Numbered from the stretch's first letter, positions 52,195-61,887 are shown. The stretch is 64,000 nt of DNA from Bradyrhizobium algeriense (GCF_003062295.1 NZ_PYCN01000026.1:34444-98443), one strand, 5' to 3'. The notes: a model not told the origin generated them from the letters alone. Program-made: numbers and translations.

Positions 52195-54526
52195 TCAGGA
52201 CGCCGCCCGCAATTCACGGGCAGCGGCGACCATATTGATGAGCGCGGGACGCACCTCATCCCATCGGCGCGTTTTAAGGCCGCAATCTGGATTGATCGAG
52301 AGCTGCGCATCGGAAAGCCGCTGCCGCGCCAGCGCAATGAGGTTCTTCATCTCGGCCGCGTCCGGCACGCGCGGCGAATGGATGTCGTAAACGCCGGGTC
52401 CGATCTCGTTCGGATATTTGTAGCTCTTGAAGGCGTCAAGCAGTTGCATCTTTGACCGCGACGTCTCGATCGAGATGACGTCGGCATCCATTGCCGCGAT
52501 CGCATCGATGATGTCGTTGAACTCGGAATAACACATATGGATGTGGATCTGGGTCTCGTCGGCCACGCCCGACGAGCAAATGCGGAAGCTGTCTACGGCC
52601 CAGCCGAGGTAGGTCTTGCATTGTGACTTGCGCAGCGGCAATCCTTCTCGGAGCGCAGCCTCGTCAATCTGGATCATCATCGCGCCGGACCTCTCGAGGT
52701 CGATCACCTCGTCACGGATCGCTAGCGCGATCTGACGGCATGCTTTGCTCCGTGGAATATCATCACGGACGGACGAACGACCAGTTCAGGATCATCACCG
52801 GTCCTGTCACCATCGCCTTCAGTGGCTTCTTGGTCAGCGATTGCGCGTAGCGCCACCACTCCACCGCCATCGGCTTCGGCCGGGAGACATCACCAAAAAG
52901 GATGGGCGGCCGGACACAACGCGAGCCGTAGGACTGAACCCAACCATGCTTGGTGAATGCGAAGCCGGACAGCTGCTCGCCGAAATACTGCACCATGTCA
53001 TTGCGCTCGAACTCGCCGTGCACGAGAACGTCGAGACCGATGTCTTCCTGCCAGCGCACCGCGCGTGCCGTCTCCTCTTTGAGAAACTGCTCGTGTTGTG
53101 CGTCGCTCATCGTTCCCCGCGCATGGGCCGCGCGGGCTTTGCGAACTTCCGCCGTCTGCGGGAACGATCCGATCGTCGTCGTGGGTAATGTCGGCAATCC
53201 GAACCGCGCGCGCTGAACCTCGGCGCGCCGGGCGAAAGAACTGCGACGACGCCGCATGCCGTCATCGATTGCAGCCATTCGCTTGGCGACGTTCGCATTG
53301 TGAACGTTGGGCGACGTTTCGGGCGTGACGGCCGCGCCTTCTGAGGCCGCAAGTACATCCGCCGCTTCCTCCCAGCCTTTAGCCAGCACGCGTCCCAACG
53401 TTGCGAGTTCTCCGATCTTCTGGACGGAGAAAGCAAGCCAGCTTTTCACATCGGGATCGAGATCGGTCTCGAGATCGAGGTCGATCGGACATGAAGCAGC
53501 GAGCATGAGGGTGCAATCTGCACGCGGTCCTCGCCAAGCTTTGCGACGGCAGGTTCGAGCCGGTCGAGCACCGCTGGAAGGTTCGAACGCCAGACATTGC
53601 GGCCATCGACGACGCCGAGAGAGAGGACAATATCCCTTCGAGCGTCGGCGACAATCGGGCTCAACTGCTCTGGGGCGCGGACCAGGTCGATGTGAAGGCC
53701 CGCAACCGGCAACGTCAAAGCGGTTTCCAGGTTGTCGCCGATCGTTCCAAAATAGGTAGCGAGCATGATCTTGAGGTCGGGAACCTTCTTGGCCAGGTGG
53801 GCGTAGGTCCGGCGCAGCGCGTCGCGTGTAGCGTCGTCGAGGTCCAGGACCAGACATGTTTCGTCCAGCTACACCCACTCGGCGCCCCTTAGGGTGAGTT
53901 CGCGGAGAACATCTACATAGACCGGCAGCAGCCTATCGAGGAGCAACAGCGGATCGAATGCAGGATCTGCGCTCTTGCCGAGCTTCAGAAAGGTGACCGG
54001 ACCAACCAGCACCGGGCGCGTCTGACAACCCAGGCTTTTCGCCTCTTCATACTCCTCGATCGGCTTGCGAGAGGAAAGCGTGAAGGTCTGGTCCTTGTGA
54101 AATTCCGGCACCATGTAGTGATAATTGGTGTCGAACCATTTGGTCATCTCCTGCGCTGCGGCGCCGTGCTCGGCGTGACCGCAATTCGCATCATGGTCAT
54201 CGCGCTGTGCGCCCCCGTGCCATCGCAAAGTAGGTCTTGAGCGAAACAGGGCCTGCGCTCCAACCGTAAATTTCCGGAATGGCACCGACCATCACGCTGG
54301 TATCGAGCACATGGTCATAAAGCGAGAAGTTGTTTGAAGGAATAACGGTTACGCCGAGCGATTTCTGCCGCGCCCAGTTGGCGGCGCGAAGCGCAGCCGC
54401 AGCCTCAAGAAGCTGCGTTTCGTCAGACTTTCCGGCCCAATAGCTCTCGAGCGCGAGTTTGAGTTCGCGGCGCGGACCGATGCGCGGCGTGCCGAGGGTA
54501 GCGACAGGAATCGAGAGAAGAGACAT
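52195..54526 (-). pseudogene. metE: Cobalamin-independent methionine synthase MetE, multiply disrupted
   Basis: MetE transfers the methyl of 5-methyl-THF to homocysteine without B12. Pieces in order: MSLLSIPVATLGTPRIGPRREL (start, 54526), EMTKWFDTNYHYMVPEF, RPVLVGPVTFLKLGK, LGVVDGRNVWRSNLPAVLDRL, TTIGSFPQT and the C-terminal MIQIDEAALREGLPL through INPDCGLKTRRWDEVRPAL. Lesions: a one-base frameshift near 54210; an in-frame TAG near 53870 where the family has VQLDEP (Gln codon to stop); one missing C near 53500; and a 4-base CCGT duplication near 52765. Four independent lesions make sequencing error an unlikely full explanation. The length without lesions is about 777 codons, the normal size, so the gene decayed recently. 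Confidence 0.93.
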
Positions 54527-54644
54527 AGCTTCAACCCTATGTTGGGAGCAAAGGCCATGGCGGACGCGTGCAGAAAAAGCCGCCGAAGCGGCAACTGCTT
54601 GGCGCACCACCGGGACACCCCGCCCGTGGACGAATATGTTGTCG

Positions 54645-54835
54645 GGCCAGGTCTCCCGGCTCGCGGGTCGTCGCTGCTATCCGGCCTTCCCGAAGCCGCG
54701 TGGCTTCAGTGACTTCTATTGGACAGCGGCTCGCCGCTTACAGTTGCGGGGGCAGCGCCGGCATCGCACCGGCTTCCCTCTTAGCTCCGGATCAATCCGG
54801 AGAGCCTCGACATCTCCGATTACCTGCAAGAGGGC
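54645..54835 (-). promoter_or_regulatory. Cobalamin (B12) riboswitch upstream of metE
   Basis: Leftward: arms near 54830, GGGAAGCCGG, the core GCCCCCGCAACTGTAAGCGG, GGGAAGGCCGG and the B12 box GAGCCGGGAGACCTGGCC ending near 54648. It precedes the metE start by about 120 bases, the classical arrangement that turns MetE off when B12 is available. It appears intact although its gene is broken. Confidence 0.92.
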
Positions 54836-54849
54836 CGTTCCGTTCGGTT

Positions 54850-55210
54850 CTCGGGAGCGATCGTCTGGACAACGGAGGCATCTAGCGCCTCGTCGTCGTG
54901 CGGCCCGATCGTCGCATAGAGTTCGGCGCGCGTCTGGATTCGATCGACAATCTTGTGGGTGCCGTGGTCGCGCGATCGCAGCTTACAGATCTTCCTGCGC
55001 CTTGTTAGCCACCCGCAGCGCAGACACCGGCCAGATCACCATTGAATAGTTACCTCGAATTCTGCCACCGCAAAGCAACGGCGTCTTGCCGAAGGCGGTC
55101 ATGTTGGCGAGCAGCGGCACGCCCGGCATCCGCTCGGCAAAGGCAGGAACATTTCCGCGGTGTTGAGCGCGCCGGGAAAATCGGTAGGCGCCCGCCTCCA
55201 ACTCTGCACG
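54850..55210 (-). pseudogene. prpB: Remnant of 2-methylisocitrate lyase PrpB
   Basis: The C-terminal third of a methylisocitrate/isocitrate lyase family protein in several frames: FPGALNTAEMF, then FAERMPGVPLLANMTAFGKTP, MVIWPVSALRVANKAQED and, after a stop at 54983 and a frame change, HKIVDRIQTRAELYATIG ending EALDAS. These match the PrpB order (FPEALTT.EMF, GVPLLANMTEFGKTP, VIWPVSSLRVA, QTRAELYELIGYHDYE). The N-terminal half is not visible. It lies directly before the metE riboswitch in the same direction. Confidence 0.75.
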
Positions 55211-55409
55211 CGCTTATGTGCTGTATCGCGAGGCACACCCATATCTTTGCCGAAAGTACTGTCGCATCGCCGTACCCATGCAGTGACGTAGCCATTGCCC
55301 GAGGGTTGCCCACCTGCGCGCATCTCTATCCCCTGCATCCGCTCCGCGACCACCTTGGCCAAAAACGCCCGTTCAGGCATGACTGCCGCATCACCTTTCA
55401 GGCCCTTGC

Positions 55410-55673
55410 TTGAAAGTTACGGGCAACCCCGATCTCGTGGCCTTCGAGCGGCATGTCATCCATTCCGTCGTCTGCGGACTTGAACCATCCACCGTCGCAC
55501 TCCGAAACGACCATTTTGCCTGCGCCATATTCCGCGTGACGCTTCGCCAGGTGCAGGCCTTGGAGCAGACATCGGCAGTGCTTGCGGCTTGGCTGTCGGC
55601 CTGGGACGAGCTCGGTCCGGTGGACGCCGACGACCCATCGATGCGCTACATTGACATCCCTATCGGCCTGTAG
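55410..55673 (+). CDS. Hypothetical 87-codon frame
   Basis: Rightward frame with a coding-like C-terminal half (VTLRQVQALEQTSAVLAAWLSAWDELG ... PSMRYIDIPIGL). No family recognised and no clear ribosome site. It may be a remnant of a longer gene in this decayed region. Confidence 0.2.
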   Translation: MKVTGNPDLVAFERHVIHSVVCGLEPSTVALRNDHFACAIFRVTLRQVQALEQTSAVLAAWLSAWDELGPVDADDPSMRYIDIPIGL

Positions 55674-55677
55674 CTGC

Positions 55678-56200
55678 TCAAGATTCTGAATTCGCAGTGT
55701 ACGTTACATACAGACTATAATAGATCACCGAAACACGTGACGAGTGTCGCCGAGATGACCATCCCTCCTGAACAACGAAGGGAAACGGTGACCTCCCTAG
55801 GCATCCGGGCTTATCGCGGTAGACCGACCGATGCGTTGAGCTGCACGCTGCGTCCAGTTGATCATCTTTGCACAAAAGATGCGACACATGCGCAAAAATC
55901 ACCGCCAAACGGCGCAAGAACTCGAGTATTCGATCATTTGTTCGCGCGACTAGAGACGACTAAAAGGGCATCTCGTAACACTGATGTTCTCACAAGCTTG
56001 GAGTTCTCGGTGAGTGATCGATCTACTCATCTCGATGCTCCTTCAGCGGCCCCTTGGGGCGTTTCCTCCCTGACTTGGCCGCGCGTAACATTCGCGCGGC
56101 CTTTTTTCTGCCTCCAGCAAGAGATTGACTTGCAGGATTCAATGGGCTTTGAACGCAAAAACGCATGGTGCGAGTAGGTTCTCGCGCAGATACAGGGTCA
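55678..56200. other. Gap with a lone terminator
   Basis: About 520 bases, AT-richer than average near 55700, without a defendable gene. A leftward frame ending at 56023 has a basic C-terminus (GGRKKAARMLRAAKSGRKRP) that is partly produced by the terminator sequence below. Confidence 0.4.
56078..56108 (+). terminator. Rho-independent terminator, rightward
   Basis: GGCCGCGCG, a seven-base loop, CGCGCGGCC and TTTTTT: nine perfect GC-rich pairs and a six-base U-run. No rightward gene is recognisable within 400 bases upstream; it could end a small RNA or a lost gene. Confidence 0.8.
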
Positions 56201-56488
56201 TTAGCCCCTTGGCGAAGAGTTGTTCGTAAATGCCGGCGTACGGTCACCCATCCAATTTTCGATTTGATTTCGCGAATAGGACGCCTCCGCAAGGCCGGCG
56301 ATTGACGTCTTCGTAATTGTAATAAGCTGCCTTCGCGTCTTCGGGCGAGCGGCTCTGCAAGAAAGGTTGCGGTCGGGTATCTTCAAGCGGACTCCAGAGC
56401 GTCGCTCATGTATATCGAGTTCACGAAATCGGCCACATCGAATCAACCGTGAGCCGCCAGGTCCGTCGGAATACTTCCAGACGACCAA
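56201..56488 (-). pseudogene. Possible decayed GNAT acetyltransferase N-terminus
   Basis: The segment TSIAGLAEASYSRNQIENWMGDRTPAF resembles the start of GNAT proteins of the type 'aa-x-x-Y-s-x-e-Q-I-x-A-W-x-x-x-T-P'. The rest of the frame is not like the family and no acetyl-CoA motif follows. Weak evidence. Confidence 0.25.
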
Positions 56489-56686
56489 TTAGTTGCGCCG
56501 TGCTTTGTCATCTGAGACCGTCGGTCTCATCCGTCTGTCATACCGTTCCGCTAGGTCCAGCAGCCTTTTTCTGGTGAAAGGGTCTGCCTTGTCCGCTAGA
56601 TCGCGAATGATCTGGGCCCGGTCCTTTAAAAACTGCTCATCCACGAAAACACCTATCCAGTGCAAGTTTCCGTTTTTTCTTAGCAC
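56489..56686 (-). CDS. Small helical hypothetical protein (65 aa)
   Basis: The part FLKDRAQIIRDLADKADPFTRKRLLDLAERYDRRM is a helix-turn-helix-like pair common in very small rhizobial proteins of unknown role (x-R-A-x-x-x-R-x-x-A ... R-x-x-L-L-x-L-A-x-x-Y-x-R). The first 18 residues are less typical and the true start may be an internal GTG. It overlaps the panB remnant end by four bases. Function unknown. Confidence 0.45.
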   Translation of the reverse strand: MLRKNGNLHWIGVFVDEQFLKDRAQIIRDLADKADPFTRKRLLDLAERYDRRMRPTVSDDKARRN

Positions 56687-57118
56687 TCAGTCGGTTGGTT
56701 CTCATCGGCTTTCCTTCCCTGCACCTTGGATCCACCCATGACATTAACGCTCTGAGGGGTGAGGCCGAGACGGTTCGTCATAGGAATTTCGGAATCGACC
56801 AAGGCACGCGCCATTTCGACACGCTTGGCACCACCCTTGAGCTTCACGGCGTCGCTGCCACGCTGAAGGAAGCCTCCGGCGTTCCGCCAGAAGCAAGGCA
56901 TGGGTCTGGCCTGTGTGCGCGCAACCGCATCTAAGTAATAATTCCCATGGCCACTGACCGGCACTGTGTTTGCCGAATCCGAGGCAGACGTTGCCAACGC
57001 TATCTCCGGCCAGGATGACGTCGACGATGCGTGTCGTAATAGCCTCGTACGCTGTGCCCCGGCGACACGACGTCCCTCCACTGTCCACCGCTGCAGCATT
57101 GGATGGCGACACGTTCAA
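56683..57118 (-). pseudogene. panB: Fragment of ketopantoate hydroxymethyltransferase PanB
   Basis: PanB catalyses the first step of pantothenate synthesis. Visible pieces: ITTRIVDVILAGDSVGNVCLGF in one frame, then in another AVARTQARPM, DAVKLKGGAKRVEMARALVD and LGLTPQSVNVMGGSKVQGRKADE. These are the middle of PanB; the start (first ~25 residues) and the last third are absent, and there is at least one frameshift near 56975. A functional panD sits in the bio operon 4.8 kb away, so pantothenate genes seem to have been grouped here. Confidence 0.85.
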
Positions 57119-57332
57119 GAGGTTGCTCCGAACTGTGGCTCATTTTAGATCCCGGTCGATCGCTCGCCCCGTATCCCTGCAGCCAATGATTCCTAGGGAA
57201 GTCGAGAGAAAACCGTCAATGGTAGAGGGAAGGAAGGATCTTGCCTCTCCAAAATTGGAGAACTACGCACAAACGTTAGTCGTCGCGCAACCATCTCTGT
57301 CGCTAATTCCCATCGCAGCGTCCGGGGATTGC
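57119..57332. other. Gap upstream of the panB fragment
   Basis: About 210 bases without a recognisable feature; probably the decayed 5' part of panB and its leader. Confidence 0.3.
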
Positions 57333-57533
57333 TCACGAAGGCTCCTGGTCCGACGCGGGCAGATCCAGCAAACCAAACGGGATCCAGGCCAGAAAAGGCC
57401 AGAAGAAATAGAAGGATGCGACCGCTCGATAGGGCGCGGTCGAGTAAACTTCGTCGCGCGACAGCTCAGCCGCAGCACGCTTGTTCATCCTGTAAGCAGT
57501 GAAGTCGATGATTGTTGCCGACGTGTCTGTCAC
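57333..57533 (-). CDS. Small hypothetical protein with one hydrophobic segment
   Basis: 66 aa: MTDTSATIIDFTAYRMNKRA, then a polar stretch and VASFYFFWPFLAWIPFGLLDL near the C-terminus, which could span the membrane. The polar N-terminus IIDFTAYR recalls very short proteins common in Bradyrhizobium. There is no ortholog I can name. It could equally be a remnant. Confidence 0.4.
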   Translation of the reverse strand: MTDTSATIIDFTAYRMNKRAAAELSRDEVYSTAPYRAVASFYFFWPFLAWIPFGLLDLPASDQEPS

Positions 57534-57642
57534 TTGATGCTTCCATGCTACTCTAGCGTCACACCGAATTCTAATGAGAAGTTTGTCAACTCCGCTAATG
57601 CGCTTCTGCCGCGCGCCTGTCTCCCGCGACTCGGTGCCACAT

Positions 57643-57828
57643 TTAAGCCGCTCGCAACCAGCGAAGCCATCTGTGGTCGGCCTCCCGCCGCGCCTTGAAG
57701 TGGTCGACGCATTTGTTCGAACAAAGGGCCGTTCGCCAGCAGTAGTAGCGGATCAGCCCGAACTTTCCGCCGCATATCGCACAGCACCTCACTGGACCGT
57801 AGTAGGGAATTTGGGAGCTGTTGCGCAT
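57643..57828 (-). CDS. Small zinc-ribbon-like protein (61 aa)
   Basis: Contains CCAICGGKFGLIRYYCWRT then ALCSNKCVDHFKARRE, i.e. C-x2-C ... C-x4-C-x3-C, arranged like a treble-clef or zinc ribbon, followed by a basic Arg/Trp-rich end. Small Cys-rich proteins of this kind are frequent near rhizobial symbiosis genes. The start at MRNSSQIPYYG is the first ATG; no strong ribosome site. Function unknown. Confidence 0.5.
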   Translation of the reverse strand: MRNSSQIPYYGPVRCCAICGGKFGLIRYYCWRTALCSNKCVDHFKARREADHRWLRWLRAA

Positions 57829-57993
57829 TTTCGCCTCCTATCGGCGTTAGGTGGATAGCCCCTGCACTTTCTTCGCCTCAGCACCACGCCCGCACGTGAA
57901 ATGCCGCGTCGGCGATGCCAAGTCTCGCGGTAGGTACGGGCGCTGGGGGCAAGAGTTTGACCCTGATGTGCGCCTCCCTGGTGAAGCGACGGC

Positions 57994-58290
57994 TCAATCG
58001 GAGTCCTTCGCTGAGATTTCCAATCTGTAACGAATATTTTCGTCTTGATTGATGCAATGAGCGGCGCGTTGACGGTTAAATCCTGCGCTCGCACGCGTTT
58101 CTTCGACCGATTTCAACAGGCCTTGCTGATGGGGTGCGTGTGCTAGCACTCGCCCCGATCTCGTCGCTGCCACCTCGTGCTTTGCGGTGTCAAAGGGCGG
58201 CAATCCGATTTTTATCTCCAGCTGCTCGAAATGCATGGTCACTGTGGGCTGGGTGAGATGTAGATTTTGCGGCTGCCTAGGGGAATCCGA
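57994..58290 (-). pseudogene. LysR-type regulator fragment (helix-turn-helix only)
   Basis: Reads NLHLTQPTVTMHFEQLEIKI then GLPPFDTAKHEVAATRSGRVLAHA, the second half of a LysR helix-turn-helix and its wing (family: LHLTQPAVTMQIKQLEEQIGLPLFDR). The first helix is corrupted upstream of 58270 and no effector domain follows: the frame stops at 57994. CbbR-like in flavour. It lies downstream of bioA in the same direction. Confidence 0.65.
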
Positions 58291-58356
58291 GGTGTTCGCG
58301 TTCCTTAGAGAACGTGCGGAGACGTTTAATGGTGGCTACACGCACCAAGCGCGTCC

Positions 58357-59622
58357 TCAAGCCTGCGCATCGGCAAAATCCCTGATCGCGGCATAGATTT
58401 GGTCAAGATCTATCGCCGTGACGCAATAAGGCGGCATCACATAGATCGTGTTGCCGAGCGGCCGCAGCAGCAGATTACGGGCTTTAAAGAAAGCCTGAAG
58501 CTTCGGACCGATGCCCGCGAGATAGCCCGCATCATTCGTTTTCAGATCGAGTGCCGTAATGGTACCAGTTTGACGGATGTTTGCAAAGCGAGGGTCGGCG
58601 CGGAATGGCTCAATTGCCTGCTCTTGCATCGTGGCGACCGATGCAACACGTTGGCGAGTTTCCTGATCTTGCCAGAGATCCAGGTTGGCCTTTGCGGCGG
58701 CGCAGGCTACAGGATTCGCGGTATATGAACTCGAATGAAAGAACGTACGCGTACGATCTTTCGAATAGTGTGCGCCGAAAATATCTGCGCGGCAGAGTGT
58801 CACGGCGAGCGGAAGCGCCCCTCCCGTAAGTCCCTTCGAATAGCACGCAATATCGGGCGTGACATTGGCCTGCTCACAGGCAAATAACGTTCCGGTGCGG
58901 CCCCAGCCCGTCATGACCTCGTCGGCAATGAACAGGACATCCGAGGCCTCGCAGATCCGCTTCATCTCTCTTAGCACCCAGGCTGGGTACATCAGCATCC
59001 CGCCTGCCCCCAATATCAGAGGCTCCACAATAAAGGCGGCCGGCATTTCGTTTCGACATGCGGACTCGAGCGCGTCGAGCGTCGCCTGCTCACGACCTCC
59101 CGCGGGGAATGGGATTGAGGTGACGTCGAACAGCAGCGGCCCATACGCAGCGTTGAACACGCCTCGGGCACCGACCGACATCGCCCCAACCGTATCGCCG
59201 TGGTAGGAATCTTGCATCACGATGATGCGTATTCGCTGTTTGCCGATATTATGCCAGTAGCCGAGTGCCATTTTTAAGGCCACTTCCACACTGGCTGAGC
59301 CACTGTCGGAGAAGAAGACATGGTCGAGGCCGCGGGGTGCCAGTTTCAAGAGTAGCGCCGCAACCTCCTCGGCCGGATCGTGGGTATAGCCGGCGAAGAT
59401 GATCTGGTTGAGCTTGCCTGCCTGTTCCCGGATGGCGCTCACGATATGTGGATGGCAATGACCATGCGTCACGACCCACCAGGATGAGATTGCATCGATG
59501 ATGCGGCGACCATCGGCGGTGTGGAGATAGGCCCCTTCACCACGCACAACCTTTGTCATCTCGTTTTGAAGCGCGTGTTGCGTGAACGGATGCCAGATCG
59601 GCGACTTCGTCTTTGGCATCAT
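58357..59622 (-). CDS. bioA: Adenosylmethionine-8-amino-7-oxononanoate aminotransferase BioA
   Basis: PLP enzyme making 7,8-diaminopelargonic acid, with SAM as amino donor. The start IWHPFTQHALQNEM is the BioA substrate-binding segment; SSWWVVTHGHCHPHI, FSDSGSASVEVALKMALGYW and DEVMTGWGRTGTLFACE follow, and the PLP Lys is in IACYSKGLTGGALPLA. The length of 421 aa is normal. The ATG overlaps the bioD stop by four bases; last gene of the operon. Confidence 0.96.
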   Translation of the reverse strand: MMPKTKSPIWHPFTQHALQNEMTKVVRGEGAYLHTADGRRIIDAISSWWVVTHGHCHPHIVSAIREQAGKLNQIIFAGYTHDPAEEVAALLLKLAPRGLDHVFFSDSGSASVEVALKMALGYWHNIGKQRIRIIVMQDSYHGDTVGAMSVGARGVFNAAYGPLLFDVTSIPFPAGGREQATLDALESACRNEMPAAFIVEPLILGAGGMLMYPAWVLREMKRICEASDVLFIADEVMTGWGRTGTLFACEQANVTPDIACYSKGLTGGALPLAVTLCRADIFGAHYSKDRTRTFFHSSSYTANPVACAAAKANLDLWQDQETRQRVASVATMQEQAIEPFRADPRFANIRQTGTITALDLKTNDAGYLAGIGPKLQAFFKARNLLLRPLGNTIYVMPPYCVTAIDLDQIYAAIRDFADAQA

Positions 59623-60251
59623 GGCTTGAAATCATCACCGCGGAATGAGGCCTTGAACGCGGCCTGCAGCGTGTCTGCCGTGAGAGGAGAAAGCCAGGGC
59701 AATCGCCCTAACCAACGCACCCGCCCGATCTCGCAAATTGCGCTCTCAGTCTCAGAATTTCTCTCGCCAATGAACGCAATCCCAAGAAGCTCGATCTGGC
59801 GCTTTCGCAGAGCCTCTATCGACAGCAGCGAGTGATTAATGGTGCCCAGCGCTGTTCTTGCGCAAAGCACGACTGGAAGCCGCCATCGCTCAAAGACGTC
59901 AGCATAAACTGCGCCGAGACTCAGCGGCACCATCAGCCCGCCGGCACCCTCGATCACTAGCGGTCGTTCCCCGGTATCCGGCACATCCAGCGAATCCGCG
60001 TCAATGCGAACTCCATCAATTTCGGCGGAATGATAGGGCGAAGCGGGCGTTCGAAGGCGGTAAAGCTCCGGCACGATGCGATCGGCTGAGAGGCTGCCCA
60101 GCCGTGCGACGAGCTCCGTATCGGTCTCCCCTTCGAGGCCGGCCTGAATCGGTTTCCAATAGTTCGCGCCGAGGAGATCGGCGAGTCCCGCAGAAAAAAC
60201 CGTTTTTCCGATCCCGGTATCTGTGCCTGTTACCACGATCCGCTGACTCAT
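59619..60251 (-). CDS. bioD: Dethiobiotin synthetase BioD
   Basis: ATP-dependent closure of the ureido ring. The P-loop VVTGTDTGIGKTVFSAGLA and YWKPIQAGLEGETDTE are characteristic; VIEGAGGLMVPL is the central motif and the length of 210 aa is standard. It starts within the bioF stop (four-base overlap) and overlaps bioA likewise. Confidence 0.95.
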   Translation of the reverse strand: MSQRIVVTGTDTGIGKTVFSAGLADLLGANYWKPIQAGLEGETDTELVARLGSLSADRIVPELYRLRTPASPYHSAEIDGVRIDADSLDVPDTGERPLVIEGAGGLMVPLSLGAVYADVFERWRLPVVLCARTALGTINHSLLSIEALRKRQIELLGIAFIGERNSETESAICEIGRVRWLGRLPWLSPLTADTLQAAFKASFRGDDFKP

Positions 60252-61402
60252 CGAGATTCACCTCTCGTCTCCTCTATGAGAGCATCGAGCATCGCGCGCA
60301 CGTCGTCCTCCACAACGTTGAGTGTCAGTGAAATTCGCAAACGGGCTGTGCCCGCCGGCACAGTTGGCGGCCGGATTCCGCGGATATCGAAGCCGCGAGC
60401 CTGCAGCCTCGATGCAAGCCGCATCGCACGCGAGTTGTCGCCAACAATATAGGGCACGATCTGCGAGTCCGAAGTATTTCGCAAACCGCGCACGCCGATC
60501 TCCCGATGCGTGAATGCGACCAGGTTGGCCAAACGTCGCTGACGCTCGGGTTCCTGCTGCAGGATCAAGATTGCCTCGCGCACGGCGACAGCCGTCAAGG
60601 GTGATGGCGCCGTGGCGTAGATAAACGGACGGCAGCGATTGATCATAAAGTCGCGCAGCACGCCGGAGGCAGTGACAAGCGCGCCGGCCGTACCCAGCGC
60701 CTTGCCGCAGGTATGAACGACCAAGAGATTTTCGCGCCTTTCATGGTGCGCGGTGAGTCCTCGTCCCTGCTCGCCGTAAACGCCTGTGGCATGAGCCTCA
60801 TCCACCATCAGGAATGCATCGTGCCGGTCCGCAATCGCGACCAGCTCTTCGAGCGGCGCGAAATCGCCATCCATGCTGTAGAGACTTTCGACCACGATCC
60901 AGACGCGGCCCACTCCGCCTTTGGCCCGCCAGTCATGAATTGTGTTTTCGATCGACTGGAGGTCATTATGGACGCTTATCCGAAAGTCGGCCCGGCCAGC
61001 TCGCGCTCCTTCATGAATACTCGCGTGCACAAGCGAATCGAGGACAAGCAAATCGCCCCGCTGCGGCAGCGTTGTTAGGATAGCAAAGTTTGCGACATAA
61101 CCGCCGCTAAAGAAAAGCGCCGTCTCTGCCCCAAAGAACCTGGCAGCGGCTGCTTCGAGAACTTCGTGCTCCTCGCAATTGCCGCGGAGAAGCCGCGACC
61201 CGCCAGCGCCGATTGGTGTGCCAGCCTGGAGAGCGGCCATGAGAGCCTTTTTCATACGCGGCGCGCTCGCGAGCGCCAGATAATCGTTCGATGCGAAATC
61301 AATTCCCGCGCGCGGCCTGAGACTCCGCAGGCGATTGTCGTGTTTCAGGGCATGCAAGGCCGCGACATAATCGGCAACTTTGGCCGCGTGGTTTGCGTTC
61401 AT
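60248..61402 (-). CDS. bioF: 8-Amino-7-oxononanoate synthase BioF
   Basis: PLP-dependent condensation of pimeloyl thioester with alanine. GIDFASNDYLALA, GGSRLLRGNCEEHEVLE, VDEAHATGVYGEQGRG and the PLP Lys in VHTCGKALGTAGALV are all family blocks. The length is 384 aa. It lies 81 bases after panD in the bio operon. No pimeloyl-chain genes (bioC/H/I/W) are nearby, so pimelate comes from elsewhere. Confidence 0.95.
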   Translation of the reverse strand: MNANHAAKVADYVAALHALKHDNRLRSLRPRAGIDFASNDYLALASAPRMKKALMAALQAGTPIGAGGSRLLRGNCEEHEVLEAAAARFFGAETALFFSGGYVANFAILTTLPQRGDLLVLDSLVHASIHEGARAGRADFRISVHNDLQSIENTIHDWRAKGGVGRVWIVVESLYSMDGDFAPLEELVAIADRHDAFLMVDEAHATGVYGEQGRGLTAHHERRENLLVVHTCGKALGTAGALVTASGVLRDFMINRCRPFIYATAPSPLTAVAVREAILILQQEPERQRRLANLVAFTHREIGVRGLRNTSDSQIVPYIVGDNSRAMRLASRLQARGFDIRGIRPPTVPAGTARLRISLTLNVVEDDVRAMLDALIEETRGESR

Positions 61403-61483
61403 TCTTCACTCCAGGGTCACGATCCATCGCGCAAGAATTCCATTGGCCGCTAAGAACAACTGCTTCAGCAGCGACCTTAGCTT

Positions 61484-61837
61484 TCAACGTGACAAGATGC
61501 GATTTTCTCCGTCGACCAGCACAACACGCGGCCTGAAGATTTTTGCTTCCGCCTCATCAAAGGAGGCATATGCAACGATAATAATTTTGTCTCCGGGCAT
61601 CGCGAGCCGCGCAGCCGCACCGTTCAAATCTATGGCGCCAGACCCGCGGGGCGCTTCCATCACCTCGGTGGCGAAACTCGCTCCGGTTTCGATGTTGTAG
61701 ATTTCGACGCGCTCGTTGATCAGGAATCCCGCCGCGTCCAGCAGCGCCCGATCAATCGAAATCGAACCTTCAAGGTACAGATCGGCTTCGGTTACCGAGG
61801 CGCGATGGATTTTGCCTTTCATCAACGTAATCTGCAT
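61484..61837 (-). CDS. panD: Aspartate 1-decarboxylase PanD
   Basis: Pyruvoyl enzyme making beta-alanine for pantothenate. The self-processing site is G24-S25 in DLYLEGSISID, and KGKIHRASVTEADL is the conserved start. GSGAIDLNGAAARLAMPGDKIIIVAYA is the family's C-terminal core. At 117 aa it is complete. It lies between bioB (50 bases) and bioF (81 bases), joining CoA-precursor and biotin synthesis in one operon. Confidence 0.93.
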   Translation of the reverse strand: MQITLMKGKIHRASVTEADLYLEGSISIDRALLDAAGFLINERVEIYNIETGASFATEVMEAPRGSGAIDLNGAAARLAMPGDKIIIVAYASFDEAEAKIFRPRVVLVDGENRILSR

Positions 61838-61887
61838 TTCTCACCTAAGCCGGAGTTTGCGCACAGCGCCCGTTTAGCTGTTTTCAA

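Noticed and set aside
55426..55460. 20-base similarity between 55440 and 33860 (CCTTCGAGCGGCAyGTCAT)
   Set aside because: Too short and without matching flanks; probably chance or a common coding fragment.
56826..56842. TGGCACC-N4-TTGA as a sigma54 promoter
   Set aside because: Lies within the decayed panB and lacks the GC of the -12 element.
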